Origin: Heliocidaris tuberculata
Taxonomy: Eukaryota > Echinodermata > Echinoidea > Camarodonta > Echinometridae
NCBI GenBank assembly: GCA_025618425.1
Contig: CM046847.1
Coordinates: 7,925,033 to 7,989,032 of the forward strand
DNA length: 64,000 nt
Direction: 5' to 3'
Part shown: positions 11,936-24,771 of the stretch, in pieces
Position numbering within the stretch: the first letter of the stretch is position 1
Layout of the letters: every line of letters begins with the position of its first letter
Translations under genes and position numbers: made by a program
The notes under the pieces: generated by a model
What the model saw: the letters and a program-made list of their open reading frames with translations, nothing else
The model's database searches: none
Told to the model about the DNA's origin: nothing

Positions 11936-14020
11936 AAATAATTATGTACTTATGTACTTTTATGAACAGAATATGCGAAGCTCTTTATCAATATTCCTAT
12001 ATTTATTTGAATCTAACTTTGTAAACATTCTATTATTAGTCCTTAGACTACTGCAATATTATTTTATATTAATAAACCGAAAGTGAATAGAATTGAATTT
12101 AATTTAAATGAAAACAAAGGGAGTAAACGGGGAACAGTGATTAAAGTAATATAATCTCGCCAACAGTAAAAATGTTAGGTTTGTGGTAAACCTTTTCACG
12201 CTTGGCACGCTTGGTGAATTGCGGTAGATGAGGCTCGCAAAAATGATTACATTGGAGAGAAAATCATAGTCCCGTCATCTCTAAATGCTTCACAAGTAAA
12301 AGACCATACAACATTATGTAGCTACAACTATATCATTACAAATAATACTCTTCTGACGTGTTTTCATTTAATAGCTTAGCATCTATAAATGCCGACTTAT
12401 CATCAAAGGAAATAAAATAGAGAACCGTCCCAGACGATTAGATCATAATTAAACTTGACGAAAAATAAGTGAGGGTATCCTTCTTGGTTTTCTTCAAGCT
12501 TTATTCATTTCCTTTTATCTACATACGTCTTCTAGACACTTCAATATAGAGATAATTTACAAATGTAGTGTGATGGATAACTTGCTCTTGGGGCCAGGGG
12601 CGTCTTGAAAGTGTGTATTTGTGTGTGTGTGGGGGGGGGGGCTGAGCATATACGAACATATTTTCTACTACCTAATCATTATGAAACGTGTCTTGTCTAC
12701 TGAAAAAGGGTGTGGGTGTGTGGGTGTGTGGTGTGTGTATGTGTGTGTGTGTTGGGGGGGGGGGGGGCTACCCCCTCCGGTTCCGCATGCAGGGTTGTCC
12801 TCCATGATTAACCCTCTCAGGATTATAAGGTACCTTTTAACAACTGAAAGTATCCCTTATACTCCTCCTTTCTAACGAATCTTTACAGGCCATGTTGATA
12901 ATGGAAGAAATGAAAGAAAACAAATATTTGAGAAAAGTCTCCAAACATTGAGAAGAAATGCAGTATTTAGCTTGGTTGTCATGGTTGTACTTGTATGCTG
13001 TAATAGAGGTTAAAACACACAAAAAAGATGTACGAATACCTGTCTATTAAAGAAATTACATTTCTCTGTCCCATTCTATAAACTCAGGACACATCAGATA
13101 AAGAGTAATTTAACCCCAGAAGGGGCACTTTTATAATAATTATCACGGGAGGGCATTTTATTCAATTGGAAACTTAACTTTTTATCGGAGAGTGAGCATG
13201 CATCAAATATTGTTGTATTCGGCTTGGTCAATACTTGGGGTACAATTGGTATGGTGGAACAAAGCGCAAAATGTATAGGCCTATAGTATACCTAGTTAGT
13301 AAGGGCGTCTATCTTGTTATGAATAGTACAAGATAAGGAAAAATCAGATTAAGAAGGGGTAATTTTATCTCAGGAGGGGCACTTACTCTATCACGAGAGG
13401 GGGATGTTTTCACCTAAAAGGGACACTTATGTGTTGCAGGAGGGCTAAGCATCAAACACCGACTAGAAAAGCCGTATTTTGCTTGGCTGTATAATTATTT
13501 TGCCTGAGGAGGGACACTTATTCTTATCACGGGAGGGGCATTTGTTTCCATGAAAGGGGCCCTTTTGTAGTAGGAGGGGTTTTCCCCCTGATTTTGGAAA
13601 AAAGGAACATGGGGGGGTGGGGGGGGGGGGATACTACCTTCGGCAGTGCTGATTAACTAAAGTCTGCCACGCTGGATAAATTTGTATTGCAGTGACATTA
13701 TGCAGCATAGGTTAAGGAGGTATACTCTTTGTGAGCTTGGGGGATGAATAAAACTTGCAGTGGGTTTACATATGCGGGGGCGGGGCTGCTCATAACCCCC
13801 CCCCCTCTGGCAACGATTACCCCTCTTTATGAAGGTCTATAGATACACATTATGCGGAGGTGCCATATTCATGGAACACGAGATGGCATAGGCCAACCCT
13901 AACACATAACATCGCATTTATCGCATTCAAAATAGAGAGTTTCTATCGAATTCAGTTTCATCCACAATGTTAGCCAAGGCCACTGATTTAGTAAATTTAT
14001 GTTTTCATGGGTACATGCAC
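11936..14020. other. Intergenic, no gene seen
   Basis: AT-rich DNA with GT/poly-G stretches (12610-12642, 12708-12767) and a degenerate repeat of GGAGGGGCACTTxTxATxACGGGAGGGGCAT words between 13120 and 13570. No supported frame. Confidence 0.5.
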
Positions 14021-15871
14021 CAGGGCCCCGTTGCATAAAACTTACCATTAACGGTAACTTTGCCATCAGTGCTAACTCCCATGGAAACCTTGATTTTGAT
14101 CGGCTGTTGAGTGGTAGTTACCATTGATAGCAGAGTTACCATTAATGGTAAGTTTTATGCGGCTTATACTAAGCATTCGGGTCGCGATGTGGCGCGGCGC
14201 GGCTCGGCTCGCTGGGTAGAAGTTTTCCAACATCTTTTAGGAATTTTTTGTATGGTATCTTTTTTTTTTTTGAGAAGCGAAAAAAAAAGGATTTTTTTTC
14301 CCCCGAACATTTTTCAGGAATTTTATGTATAATTTTTTTTTTTTTTGTGTGTGTGTGTGTTATTTTTTGTATTTTATGCTGTGTTTATGTATTTTAACCT
14401 TAGAAAAAAAAATCCAAGGGAATACAGCGTCGCTGTCACCGACCTAGCAATAGTTTTCTTTTAAAATTTTGAACATTCCTATTTTGGGGCGCGAAATGAA
14501 TGAAACCCTGAAGAAATACAGACCCTATTTGTGGAATTTAGCCAAGGCAATTGCTACGCAAATTTATGATTTCTTTCAAATGTTTTATACTTTGAAAGTG
14601 CTTTTTATGGACTTATATCCCGTCACAAAATTTAGTAAGCTCCTGCTTTATGGTGGGGGGGGGGGGGGGGGGGGGGGGGGGAACAACTAGAGTCAATTTT
14701 GGTCTAACTTTAAAACGCCATTGGGAGCACGAAATAGCTAGATCCGGAACATAAATATGCGAGGGACCAAAACGACCGAGCTTTAAATTTTTTTCGCATT
14801 TCAAACCTTAATAAAACACCATTTCTTACGCATCTTGTCCTTGACTGGGGCGCAAATAACCTTCAAACTCAAAGACCATAAATTTTCTTGTATTTCTCCC
14901 CCTTTTCTTTCTCTCTCTTGCGTTTTTTGTGCCCCCTCCAAGTGCCGCCCGGGCCAGCTCTGCCCCCCATAGATACGTATGTATGAAATGTGATATTTTA
15001 CTTGTAATTGTGTTACGTCAAAAATTTATTTGAGTAATTTTGTATGAAATGATTAACTTTAAAAAAAAAGGTGACCTGATCGCAGCATTTAATTTTTTGA
15101 TTAGTTATCCAATGAATGAATCGATTGATGGATTAATCAATTAATTAATTGATCAAATTAATCACTTACGTAATCCATTAATTGTTGTTTTTGTTGATCT
15201 TTGGAAAAAATGTCGGATTGACAACGCAGAGAGGTCACTTTCCCGCGCTACGCCTACTTGTTCGCGCGCTTATTTAGCTGTGTTTATATACGTTTTTCAT
15301 GAAGCTCGTGTGCTACGCTGCGCCTCTGAATGATGTGTGTAGTATGATGTACAAATACGCTTAGCTTTTCATGCAAAAGTACTTGTATCACAATGAGTTC
15401 AAGCTCAGGGGAAGATGGTGACAGGTAAGCATCAATTTAATCTAGTTTTGTTACGTTTACTGACATCTACTGACTTGAAAACCTAGATCTATTGACGTCG
15501 GAGGCATCCAATTCTTTTTACTACAAGTAAACAAATTCAAATTTCAAATTCACATTCATTTATTGATTCAAAATCCAAACATACAGGATCATTTTAAATT
15601 TTCAGTTTACCCAGCATAACATACAAAAATAACACAATAAAATAAAAAAAATAGTACATAAAATTCCTGAAAATATTCGGGGGGAAAAAAAATTCCTTTT
15701 TTTTCGCTGCTCAAAAAAAAAGATACCATACAAAAAATTCCTTGAAAATGTTGGAAAATTTCTACCCAGCGAGCCGCGCCACGTCGCGCCACGTCGCGCC
15801 ACGTCGCGCCACGTCGCGCCACGACGCGATCCGACTGTTTAGTACAAGCCGTTTTATGCAACGGGGCCCTG
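14021..15871. mobile_element. 1.85 kb element with ~250 bp inverted arms (CAGGGCCCCGTTGCATAAAAC termini)
   Basis: The termini CAGGGCCCCGTTGCATAAAA (14021) and its complement ending at 15871 are perfect inverted repeats. The inner arms continue: 14175-14390 (TCGCGATGTGGCGCGG, TAGAAGTTTTCCAACAT, TTTTTTGTATGGTATCTTTT) pairs with 15610-15850. In the left arm about 110 bp (14043-14155), bounded by its own ACTTACCATTAA/TTAATGGTAAGT inverted repeats, is inserted between terminus and arm, so one foldback element is nested in another. The right arm has four extra CGTCGCGCCA units (15780-15820). No transposase seen. Confidence 0.75.
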
Positions 15872-16717
15872 GTTGGTCTGAGACAAGATCAATAATAGGT
15901 TTCCTTCAATCAGTTTTGAAAACTATAAGAGGACACCGGAAGGTGGGGTTATAGACCTGTCCGGGGTTCAGAACTTCAGACCTGTTTTCCTTAGTGACCT
16001 TGTCGCTTTTGGAATCCTCATTCTGAATATCATTTCGAGATATTTCAACATGAATCTGTGTATCATACGATACATTACTTTTAACTTCAACTCTAAACGC
16101 AATTACTGATGTGTCAGACCCGACATATAAAACGGACTATATACATTGCACTCTGAAAACTGAACAATAATAATATATTCTCACTGTGGTCTAATGCCCT
16201 ATAGATCGTAATTCATAAAATACATTGATAAAACTCGGCATAGGCTGATTGATAAGGAGTGCCGAATTAGTAAATTAAATTGTCATTTCAGCTTTTAATA
16301 ACAGTGATAACAACAAGATAAAAATATGATGGAGCTCTGCCATCATCCTGCAGCGATGCAATGGAGCGTAAACGCCCCAATTTACTAAGCAATATCATCA
16401 AGTCGTCTGGCTCATTTCTGTTATCAGGGAGGGGGGGGGGGGGAGGATGCCCCGTATGATTTTCCATACATGCCCTTAAAATAACATCATTTTTAAAAAT
16501 ATAGATTCTGGAGACATACAGTGCTTCTGAAATGTGTGAGAACCTCTTTTTTTTTTTTTTTTTTTTTTTTTGCTTGTCAGATATTTTTAAAACTTCTTCG
16601 GCGCCCCCATTATTTTTACGTAAATAACGTTTGTCGCCAATTATGGTTTACACAAAAAATATTCCTTTTCTAAGGCCATTCGGTTAGCGTTATTTCCCTT
16701 GATGGAAAATATGTTTG

Positions 16718-17000
16718 TGTGATCAGGGGCGGCGCTACAGGGGGGGGGGGGCAGGGGGCGGCCGCCCCCTATCATTTTTCAAGCGAGCAAAAAAAAAAAA
16801 AAAAAAAAAAAGAGGAAGAAGGGGGAAAAAAGGAGAAAGAGAAGGGGAAATGGAGAAGAGAAGGCTAGGCCATGCAATTATGACATAACTGTTATAGTCC
16901 TATTTGTTATTTCAAGACCCTCGACGTGCGACGTTGCTATACGCGTCATTTTGCCCCCCCCCCCCTATTTAGATACCCTTGCGCCGCCCCTGTGTGTGAT
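16718..17000. repeat. Poly-G dispersed repeat with GGGGCGGCGC ends
   Basis: Starts with GTGATCAGGGGCGGCGC and ends with GCGCCGCCCCTGTGTGTGAT, imperfect inverted termini. The interior is poly-G, an A-run (16787-16811) and a purine tract. One of a loose family of G-run elements in this window. Confidence 0.5.
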
Positions 17001-17797
17001 TGGCAAATTGGTATAAGATGTTAGAGTATTTCTTTACATACCTGGCTCGTACATGACAAACATACATTTTAGGAAGAAAATATCATACGGTACTTTGCGG
17101 TAAAATGTCCGTGGCAAACGTACTTTGAAATGACAACTTAAAACTAGTAATTATCATCGGATTTTTTTTTTTTTTTTTTTTTTTTTTGGGGGGGGGAGGG
17201 TGGAAAGGGGAAGGTGATTGTTTTTCTTCTTTTCGCAAATCGGAAATTGAGGTACATGAATGATGATAATCACATTGGAGAACTATGATGTGATGAGTCA
17301 AACTGAATCTTGAGTCCTGGTAATAAAATAGTATTTCGAGAGAGAAATTAGAATTTATTTCTTATGCAGTAGATACAGTGTATCATGAAACCATAACATC
17401 AAGCCGCCATCGACATCAAGCAACTCGCTCATTATGGCGGTCTCCTGCGTTCACAAATTCTGTTCATTGTAAAATGTTAATTTCGCATATTATTTTCTTT
17501 GTACTTAGAAGAAAATTATTAATGTCTGAAAATGTGTTTATATATTTTTCTGTAATATTTTGAATCATGTTATTGAACGCATAAATAAAATTCAAACAAA
17601 CAAACAAATAAACAAGTACAAGTTTGTGGACATCCCATTGAAACGCGTGTATTACAATAAACACACGTTCCAATACATGGGATTTCGGCAAACTTGTACT
17701 TTGACTGTTTCGTGAATTGATACCGTGAATAACATGAACAAATAACGGAAACCTACAGCAAAGCACATGCAGTTGCATATATAAGAGGCCATGTGAT

Positions 17798-18886
17798 CTG
17801 GGGCCCGTTGCACAAAACTTGCGTTTAATCGCAACTCCTAAAAATCAAACGCAAGTCCTTAAAGTAGATATTCATTGATTTTTAAAACTGACTTAATTTT
17901 CATTATTGCGTAGGTGAAGCTTAGACCGGACAAGTTTGTCAAAATTCGACGCTTGCAAACATTCGAAGTAATGATTATTATCAATTACAAATTGCTTAAA
18001 ATACAGCCCCGACATAGCACCTGAACAGCTCTCCGAAAGCCGCTGAAATGTGTGACGTCAAAGGGAGGACGTTAATTGCACAAGCAGACGATGTCCCATA
18101 ACATCTCACATATTTTCAGTGCCTGTTTTGTCATCTTCTCTTCAGTTATTTCACTTCACTAGCATTAGTCTATTATGTTTAATCCATATATTGCCTCACT
18201 CTAAACCCCGTGCATGGGTTTATTTGGATGGAAAATGAAGCGTTACAAGAATAAAGGAATCAGTTGCTTGTAAACAAAATAGACGCCATTTCATTTACAG
18301 CTGCATACACCGCTGGACGTTCGGCGTTGAATGAGGGATAAATACCGTCCTTGCAATCATTCAGCGGGCTTTTCAATTTGAAAGTGTGGTTTCTTTGATT
18401 GTATATTAACCCTCATCCAATATATTTACAAACAAAAGATTTCAGTAATCAGAATCTGTTTCATTCCCATTTTAGAATGGTGTGAAATATGGGCACGTTT
18501 GAATACACTAAATTCTTTATAATTTGAGAAATAACTGCACTGCACTTATGTTCATTCTTTATGGGACGTCGTCTGCTTGGACAGGATTGTTCCCTTTATT
18601 GACGTCATTGAAACATTGTTATTTTTTTGGCGAAGCGCTTGTATATCGCAGATGCTGGGAGGTAGTTTTATTTGTATTATTGTTTAATTACCTGATATGT
18701 AGTTGACTTTAAACTGATACGATTGCTATCTGTTAACTTGCCAGTTTCTAGTGATACATTATTTATCATATTTGTGATTTTCTTTGAATGTGTACTTTAA
18801 TGCGCACTTCTGATTGGCTGAAAATAAAGTTGCGTTTGATTTTTCTGATTTGAGTTTAAACGCAAGTTTTGTGCAACGGACCCCTG
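17798..18886. mobile_element. 1.09 kb TIR element, GGGGCCCGTTGCACAAAACT termini
   Basis: Left GGGGCCCGTTGCACAAAACTTGCGTTTAA (17800) pairs with AAACGCAAGTTTTGTGCAACGGACCCC at the right. Inner blocks AAAAATCAAACGCAA and TTGCGTTTGATTTTT also pair. The termini resemble those of the 14.0-15.9 kb element (GGGCCCCGTTGCATAAAACTT), suggesting a shared superfamily. No transposase in the interior. Confidence 0.75.
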
Positions 18887-19367
18887 GACTATTAAAATTC
18901 TAGCTTGATTAACTGATCTTTCTTTGTTCGTTATTAAGCCATTACACATCTCCTACCAACATTGTTAGTAGTCTTGGACCTTCAATAAAATAACTTTTTT
19001 TTTAAAATTTGCCGTCATTACCAAAACTCAAGATGACCGATAGTTAACCACCGGCTTGTAGGTTCAGATAACAGCTGAATCATTAAGGGAATATATTTTT
19101 TCTTTATATTGTCACCGTTATAGAATTTCTTTTGTTTATTTTCACATTAGTTTAAGGATGATGTGATTTCATATCACTCAAACGACGATTGTTTTTGTTT
19201 ACTTTATGCTCACTTTCTCTTTCTATATGGCAAATGAGACAGAATCGATATTAATCAGTTCATCATTATTTAAATATAAGAAAAGTTATGATTATATTGA
19301 ATGTTCTTGAAAATTCTTAGGTAAACATAATTTATATAATTTCTCCATATTTCATGATAATTTACAG

Positions 19368-19410
19368 ACTGGAGATCTAATTGCTGGACAGGTCACCACA
19401 GATCCAGATG
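19368..19410 (+). CDS. Possible upstream micro-exon of the receptor gene
   Basis: A 43-nt stretch between TTTACAG and GTAAGA reads TGDLIAGQVTTDPD and then a phase 1 donor, compatible with the phase 1 kringle exon downstream at 24772. It has no domain signature and lies on the far side of the 19.8-24.6 kb inverted repeat, so the assignment is weak. No signal peptide exon was found. Confidence 0.2.
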
Positions 19411-19823
19411 GTAAGACTTAACATTAATTATTATTTTTAGATTAAGAAAAAACATTTTCTGCACAGAGATTGATAAAACGATGGTGTAACATGAGAGGGA
19501 AGAGAGCGAAGGGAGTCAACTCTTCAACGTCTGAGGAATATTTCCTGACCGGTCCATAATGAAATTGGAAATCAAACGTTCAGTACCATTCCACGAGAAA
19601 TAATTCCCAGTTCTAAGAAATAATTCCTAATTCTAAGTAATAATAGTAATAATAGTAGGTGGAGAGGGGGGGGGGGGGAGGGGCGTGGTTAAACATTCTC
19701 AAATGTAGGCTTATAGTGTATATCTATGTATTTATTCACTGAACTTAATTGACATATCCATCAATATTTTGTTCGAATATAACATCAGTAATTATAACAA
19801 TAATAATGAGATAATAATAAGAG

Positions 19824-20052
19824 TGAAGAGGTTGGTTACTAATTATAAGGCGAGATGGGAATAAGAAGCAATCACCACTTACAGACTTTATGCGTGCAGG
19901 CGTTTCCCGGGCATTAATCCTCCAATAATAACAATATTGCACAATTTCCCGAAATATAGGTACACAAAATATCACCACAGATGATCACAAAACTACTTGG
20001 CTAGCACAAGCGTAATTTTGGATTGTTCTCTGAGTGAATTGCAGAGATGATT
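19824..20052. repeat. Left arm of a 229-bp inverted repeat pair
   Basis: Reverse complement of 24413-24641, e.g. TGAAGAGGTTGGTTACTAAT here against ATTAGTAACCAACCTCTTCA there. The arms are about 229 bp each with about 4.36 kb between. Either the termini of a large element or two opposed insertions of one repeat. Confidence 0.75.
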
Positions 20053-20651
20053 GTTACGATCCAAAATCATGCACAAAAGATAAGAATCGAACAAAAGATT
20101 TTATACTTTTAGATGAAATGTGGTTTCTCTTTAATATTTACAAATATCGTGACATGAAATATAAAAAAAAATACAAATTTAAGCCTACATTTAGTACATG
20201 TACTTAAATTAGCAAAGACTTACAATTTCTCAGCTGGGAAACTCCTAATCCACAGAATATGAATGCAAGGTATGAGTCCAGAATGTTCTTGGAGTGTAGA
20301 GTAAGTTGGCTGCTAAATCACAATGAAAAATCCGAATAGAAAATCCAAATGGTATGGTGTCCAACTGGCAAAAGAAGATTCAAGAAGATCTAGCCGAAGA
20401 ATGTCCCAGGTAATTCAGGAAATCCTCGATGTCGACGACGATGTCGATGACGATGTCGAAGACGATGTCGAATACGATGTCAAAAAAGATGTCCAAGATG
20501 AAGTCCAAAATGAGATCCAAGACGATCTCCACAGGTTAATATCAATATCAGATGGTGATAACTGAGAATTTACGCAATGTATGCTCCACGATGTTAGGTA
20601 CAAATTCTGAAATTTCTGTGCAAGCTCCCAGCTTATTATACAATCTCAACC

Positions 20652-20940
20652 CTTAATTAGAATTTTCTACCTTCTACTACAATATTCATGAATGTTTGGG
20701 ACTCTCTAATAAGTTCCACATACTTCTAGTTGTAAGAAACAAAAGAAGGGGATTCCTATGATCTATTTATAGACTCATTGCAATGTTTCACTCTTACTAA
20801 GAAGTTCATGCAAAGGTCATGCAGATAGTCAATATGTTACAACATGTAATTACTTTGTTACTATCATACACATGTACATCGTACATAATGTAATGATCTA
20901 GAATGTTCTTCCTCTACTGGATGTGCATTATTTAATATTT
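20652..20940. repeat. Interspersed repeat, copy of 4531-4806
   Basis: Direct copy of the repeat at 4.53-4.81 kb, from TTAATTAGAATTTTCTACC through GGATGTGCATTATTTAAT, with a few indels. Confidence 0.7.
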
Positions 20941-21189
20941 TAAAACAGCTTTTTGGAGTAATATTAGGGCAAGGAATCGATTCAGAGAGTTATTTTTGTG
21001 ATTTGAGTAACCTGGATTCCACAAAATATCAAAAAGTGTGAAAAAAGTGATAAAATTTGCACAAAAAATCCTGCATCCTACCGTCATCTTGTTTTTCAAC
21101 TAGTAAAACCGATGATAACCTGCAAATTTTTACAAAAATATGTTGAGAGGGATATAATCAAGATTTTCATGCATAAATTTATACATGAG

Positions 21190-21235
21190 GAAAGGTGTCT
21201 GAAGACGGACAGTCAAGCTGTCCGGAACGTCGAGG
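21190..21235 (+). ncRNA. Hammerhead-ribozyme-like motif (degenerate)
   Basis: CTGAAGA is followed by the stable hairpin CGGACAG-TCAA-GCTGTCCG and then GAACGTC. This mirrors the hammerhead core CUGANGA / stem II / GAAAC / GUC, with the conserved GAAAC altered to GGAAC or GAAC. Such motifs are known from Penelope-like retroelements. Recognised by eye only; stem I was not verified. Confidence 0.3.
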
Positions 21236-21284
21236 ACCCATAAGTACAGGCAATTCATAATAATTTGAGTAGGCCTATACCCTC

Positions 21285-21560
21285 AGTGTCGTATCTACGA
21301 GAGGCAGGGGGGGGGGGGGGGCACTTGTCTCGGGCGGCACTTGAAGGGGGCTAAAAAATAACGCAAAAGAGAGAAAATAAAGGAAAATTATGATCATCAA
21401 GGATTATGCCCCCAGTCTGCAGAATAAAGGCATTAAAAATACATTTTCTCGGGTTTAAAATGCAAAAAAATCTAGATTTGCTCCCTCGCTTGTGCAATAA
21501 CATAAGTTTGTGCGGGGGGGGGGGGGGGGGGGGGGGAGGGGGCAACTTCATTGTTTGCCC
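21285..21560. repeat. Poly-G dispersed repeat (GTGTCGTATCTACGAG start)
   Basis: Begins with a GTGTCGTATCTA motif followed by poly-G, and includes the complement of GCGAGGGAGCAAA (TTTGCTCCCTCGC near 21478). Related starts (GTGGCGTA, GTGTCGTA, TGGCGGATC) occur at 12595, 21700, 26290, 27272, 42997, 46432 and 50464. GCGAGGGAGCAAAGCGACCG-like words recur at 14759, 21868 and 58557. Confidence 0.6.
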
Positions 21561-22077
21561 CGGGGGCCATAATCTCTAGATTTGCCACAGTATACACTCA
21601 AGGAAATATGTATTTAGGAGAGAACTCAAGTGTACAACAAGTGGCAGAGTTTGTCCCGAAATCTGACCAATTTGCCAATTTGAGATTCACATACATTTAG
21701 TGGCGTATCAATGGATTATGACGCCCGGGGCAAACGATAAAGTGGCGCCAATGTCCAAACTTATCAACTTAAAAATACAAACCAGATTGATTAAGAAATT
21801 ATGGAATTACGTGGAAACAATTTTTGATGCACTATTTAAGCGGGGATTGTTAGCCAAACAACTATACAAGCGAGGGAGCAAAGCGACCGAACGGTAAATA
21901 TTTTGCGTTTTCAACCCCCCCCCCAAAAAAAAAACATCAAAATTTCTTATCCATTTCAACCTACCTAATACAAATTCGAATGGGTGCACAGCAACCGAGT
22001 GACAGAGTTCCTGTAAATTTTGAACTTTAAAAAGCGCTATTCTATTCACCTATATCATGATATTGGAGGCGCGGGGT

Positions 22078-22345
22078 AACCTCGCTAGTCATAAGGACTG
22101 CTATTCACAAGGACCACTTATTCATAAGGACCGCTATCCATAACACGTGATTAAATGAATAGCGGTTTTGTATGAATAGCGGTCCCTCTACATAGCGAGC
22201 AAACCATAGACAAATTACCTCGCTATTCATAAGGACTTCCGTTCATAAGGACCACTATTCATCACTATTCATAAGGACCGCTATTCATAACGCGTGTTAA
22301 AGGAATAGCGGTTTTCTATGAATAGCGGTCCCTATGAATAGCGAG
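22078..22345. mobile_element. Two tandem hairpin elements (CTATTCATAAGGACCG)
   Basis: Two adjacent units, about 22078-22200 and 22220-22343. Each is a foldback: CTCGCTATTCATAAGGAC on the left and GTCCCTATGAATAGCGAG on the right, with several internal copies of CTATTCATAAGGACCGCTAT. A head-to-tail duplication of one palindromic MITE. Confidence 0.8.
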
Positions 22346-24412
22346 TGGACCCCGGAGGGGCAACATTAAGAGAAACCGTGGAATTAAACAAAACAAATTA
22401 GAAGTCAGCATTTCTTTTGAATGTGGACCTTATAAAGGCTATTTTTTGCACTTTCTCGTGTATTTGGGGAGCGCAAAATTCTGAAGAGCAAAAGAAAGAG
22501 AAGTTGCTTGTAATTTGGAACACTTTAAAAAAGCAATTAGCGCACTTTATCCTATATATATAGGGTGCACGGAATTATGAGATGCTGAAGAAACATGATT
22601 ATGCAAGGTAACAGATGCCCTCGACCTGGATTGCGGGAGCATAATCCCGGAAGACCACATTTTTTTTCTTTCTTTTTCTCCCCTTCCCTTTCCTTTTTTT
22701 TGTTTTTTCGCCCCCTTGAAGTGACGCCCTGGACACCTGCCCCCCCCCCCCCGAAGACGAATTAGGTGGTCTGTCTTGAACGGGTAAATTGTTTTGTAAG
22801 ATATGATGATGATTGCGCAAGATAGTAATCATGATAGGGTCGACAATGATAAGATGGTCATATATATGTGATGACAGTGAAATTGACCATCCGAAATATG
22901 AAAGAGAAATGACATTACGCTACTACATACATTTTAGTAATATCAATTTTTTTGAACAGTCATTCATAATAATATTAATGATTAACATTTATGTAACGCT
23001 TAATTTACATAATAATTGTTTCTAAGCGCTTAACAAACTTAAACAGATAAACTAAACAAACAACTTATGAAGAAAAACGTTAGTAATACAAATAAGGACA
23101 ACATATAGAAAATACAACGTAAAATATAAGACAAAGTCATAAGTTTGACTAATTAGGAAATTATAAATAGACATAACTACGAATTCGGATTACAACCTGA
23201 TTATACATATTAACTAAACTGTGAGATTACAGTGTGGAGAGATAGGTCTTTAATTCAATTGTATTTGTCCAATTTTGGCCAAACTTTCACTAACTTGATA
23301 AACCCGTGGTTTCATTCAATATAATTTTAGCAAGGATTGTTTGGCCGTTATCGGCTAATGAATACTGTGTGACTCGTCGAAAATTTATTTGAAATCTAAC
23401 GGGCGATATAATTGAACGAAAAGTAAAATTCAAATTAATAAATGCTTGAGCACCACGGTAGCTCGGCTAAAGCTGGGGTAATAGTATGATTGCAGGACCT
23501 CAGGGAGAACATTATATAATACTGATGAGGCTATCCTGGGTAAACAACACATATTGTTATATTATTATTATTATTATTATTATTATAAACTCTAAAGGAA
23601 AGGCGGGGAGGGGGTGAGGGTGTCAAAACTTTTTTTTTCAAAATGTAGGCCTGTACGATGTAAACTCTCATGTATTTTCAGCATATTTCCTATGTTTTTC
23701 TCTTCTTTTCTTATACATGTATATCTATCGTATTTTCTCTATATTCAAAATTGTGTATTGTATTTACTGTACTGTCATGTTACGTTGTACTCTGCACTTA
23801 CATGTTCATTGCATAGAATGTGTTCAATTTGTAAACATTTAAATATCACATGCATTTGTATGCCTATATGATTTTTTTTATCGGAATTTGAAATAAATGC
23901 TACTTAATACTTCATACATTAAACTTGTAGTATTTTCCTCATCTCATCCTTCTTCATTTCTCATTTCTAATTCTAGTTACTGCATCCCAAGAGTAATTAG
24001 ATACTTTCTTTTGTACAAAACTAATTAGACAGGAAATTACTTTCTTTGGTAACCCTCTGGTAGGAACGTATAATCTTACCAGCAGTTGCTGACCACTTCC
24101 TTGCTAATGGTATTTTGTTTGTCAAGAAGTTTATTTGCTAAAGACTTTAGTCAACAGTAAACAGACCACACAAGCTCATGGGTCATACACCTTTCTTTGT
24201 TCTCTGGTTCTCCCTACTTCGTCTGAACCATTTCTTCCTTACTTCAACACTTCTCAAAGTTATCTCATCGAGGCAACACGTCAGTTTGAGAACGTCATCT
24301 CTTCATATCAGAATTTGTTTCCTTCATCTCACTTGGAGCAATTTCTACAATCATACCTATTCCCTACATTCTACTCCTGCACCTCACTTGGAGAAATCAT
24401 TACTATCTTATA

Positions 24413-24641
24413 TATCATCTCTGCAATTCACTCAGAGATCAATCCAAAATCTCGTTTGAGCTAGCCAGGTAGTTTTGTGATAATTTCTGTGGTGATATTT
24501 TGTGTACCTATTTTGGGGAAATTGTGCAATATTGATATTAGTGGAGGATTCATGCCCGAGAAACGCCTGCACGCGTAAAGTCGGTAAGTGGTGATTACTT
24601 CTTATTCCCATCTCACCTATAATTAGTAACCAACCTCTTCA
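24413..24641. repeat. Right arm of the 229-bp inverted repeat pair
   Basis: Reverse complement of 19824-20052. It ends about 130 bp upstream of the kringle exon acceptor. Confidence 0.75.
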
Positions 24642-24771
24642 AACTTATGAAGAACGACCTCCAAGGCGTGTAGGTAGACAATACAGTAATTTTGGAAATT
24701 AAAGATTAAGTTGGCTGCTAAACATGTAGGCCTATAATGTTTGTTTTTTTCTTAATTTTCCTATATAATAG

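Larger units (their letters stand above)
20053..24412. other. Region between the inverted arms, no supported gene
   Basis: Holds a GATGTC-type tandem run (20420-20535), the second copy of the 4.53 kb repeat (20652-20940), a hammerhead-like motif (about 21194-21230), poly-G dispersed repeats (21285-21545), twin hairpin elements (22078-22345) and an ATT microsatellite (23560-23585). Short frames such as 24135-24464 have no recognisable domain. Confidence 0.5.

Noticed and set aside
15393..15424. ATG with MSSSSGEDGDR followed by GTAAGC, a possible first exon
   Set aside because: Lies inside the 14.0-15.9 kb TIR element and its phase 2 end does not chain to the candidate exon at 19368 (a stop results).
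20323..20565. 80-residue Asp/Val-rich frame
   Set aside because: Produced by a degenerate GATGTC tandem repeat; no conserved domain, no splice or promoter context.
24135..24464. Overlapping frames of about 100 residues upstream of the kringle exon
   Set aside because: Two frames of similar length overlap, composition is Ser/Leu-rich, and part of the sequence lies in the inverted repeat arm. No signal peptide that would make it the receptor's first exon.
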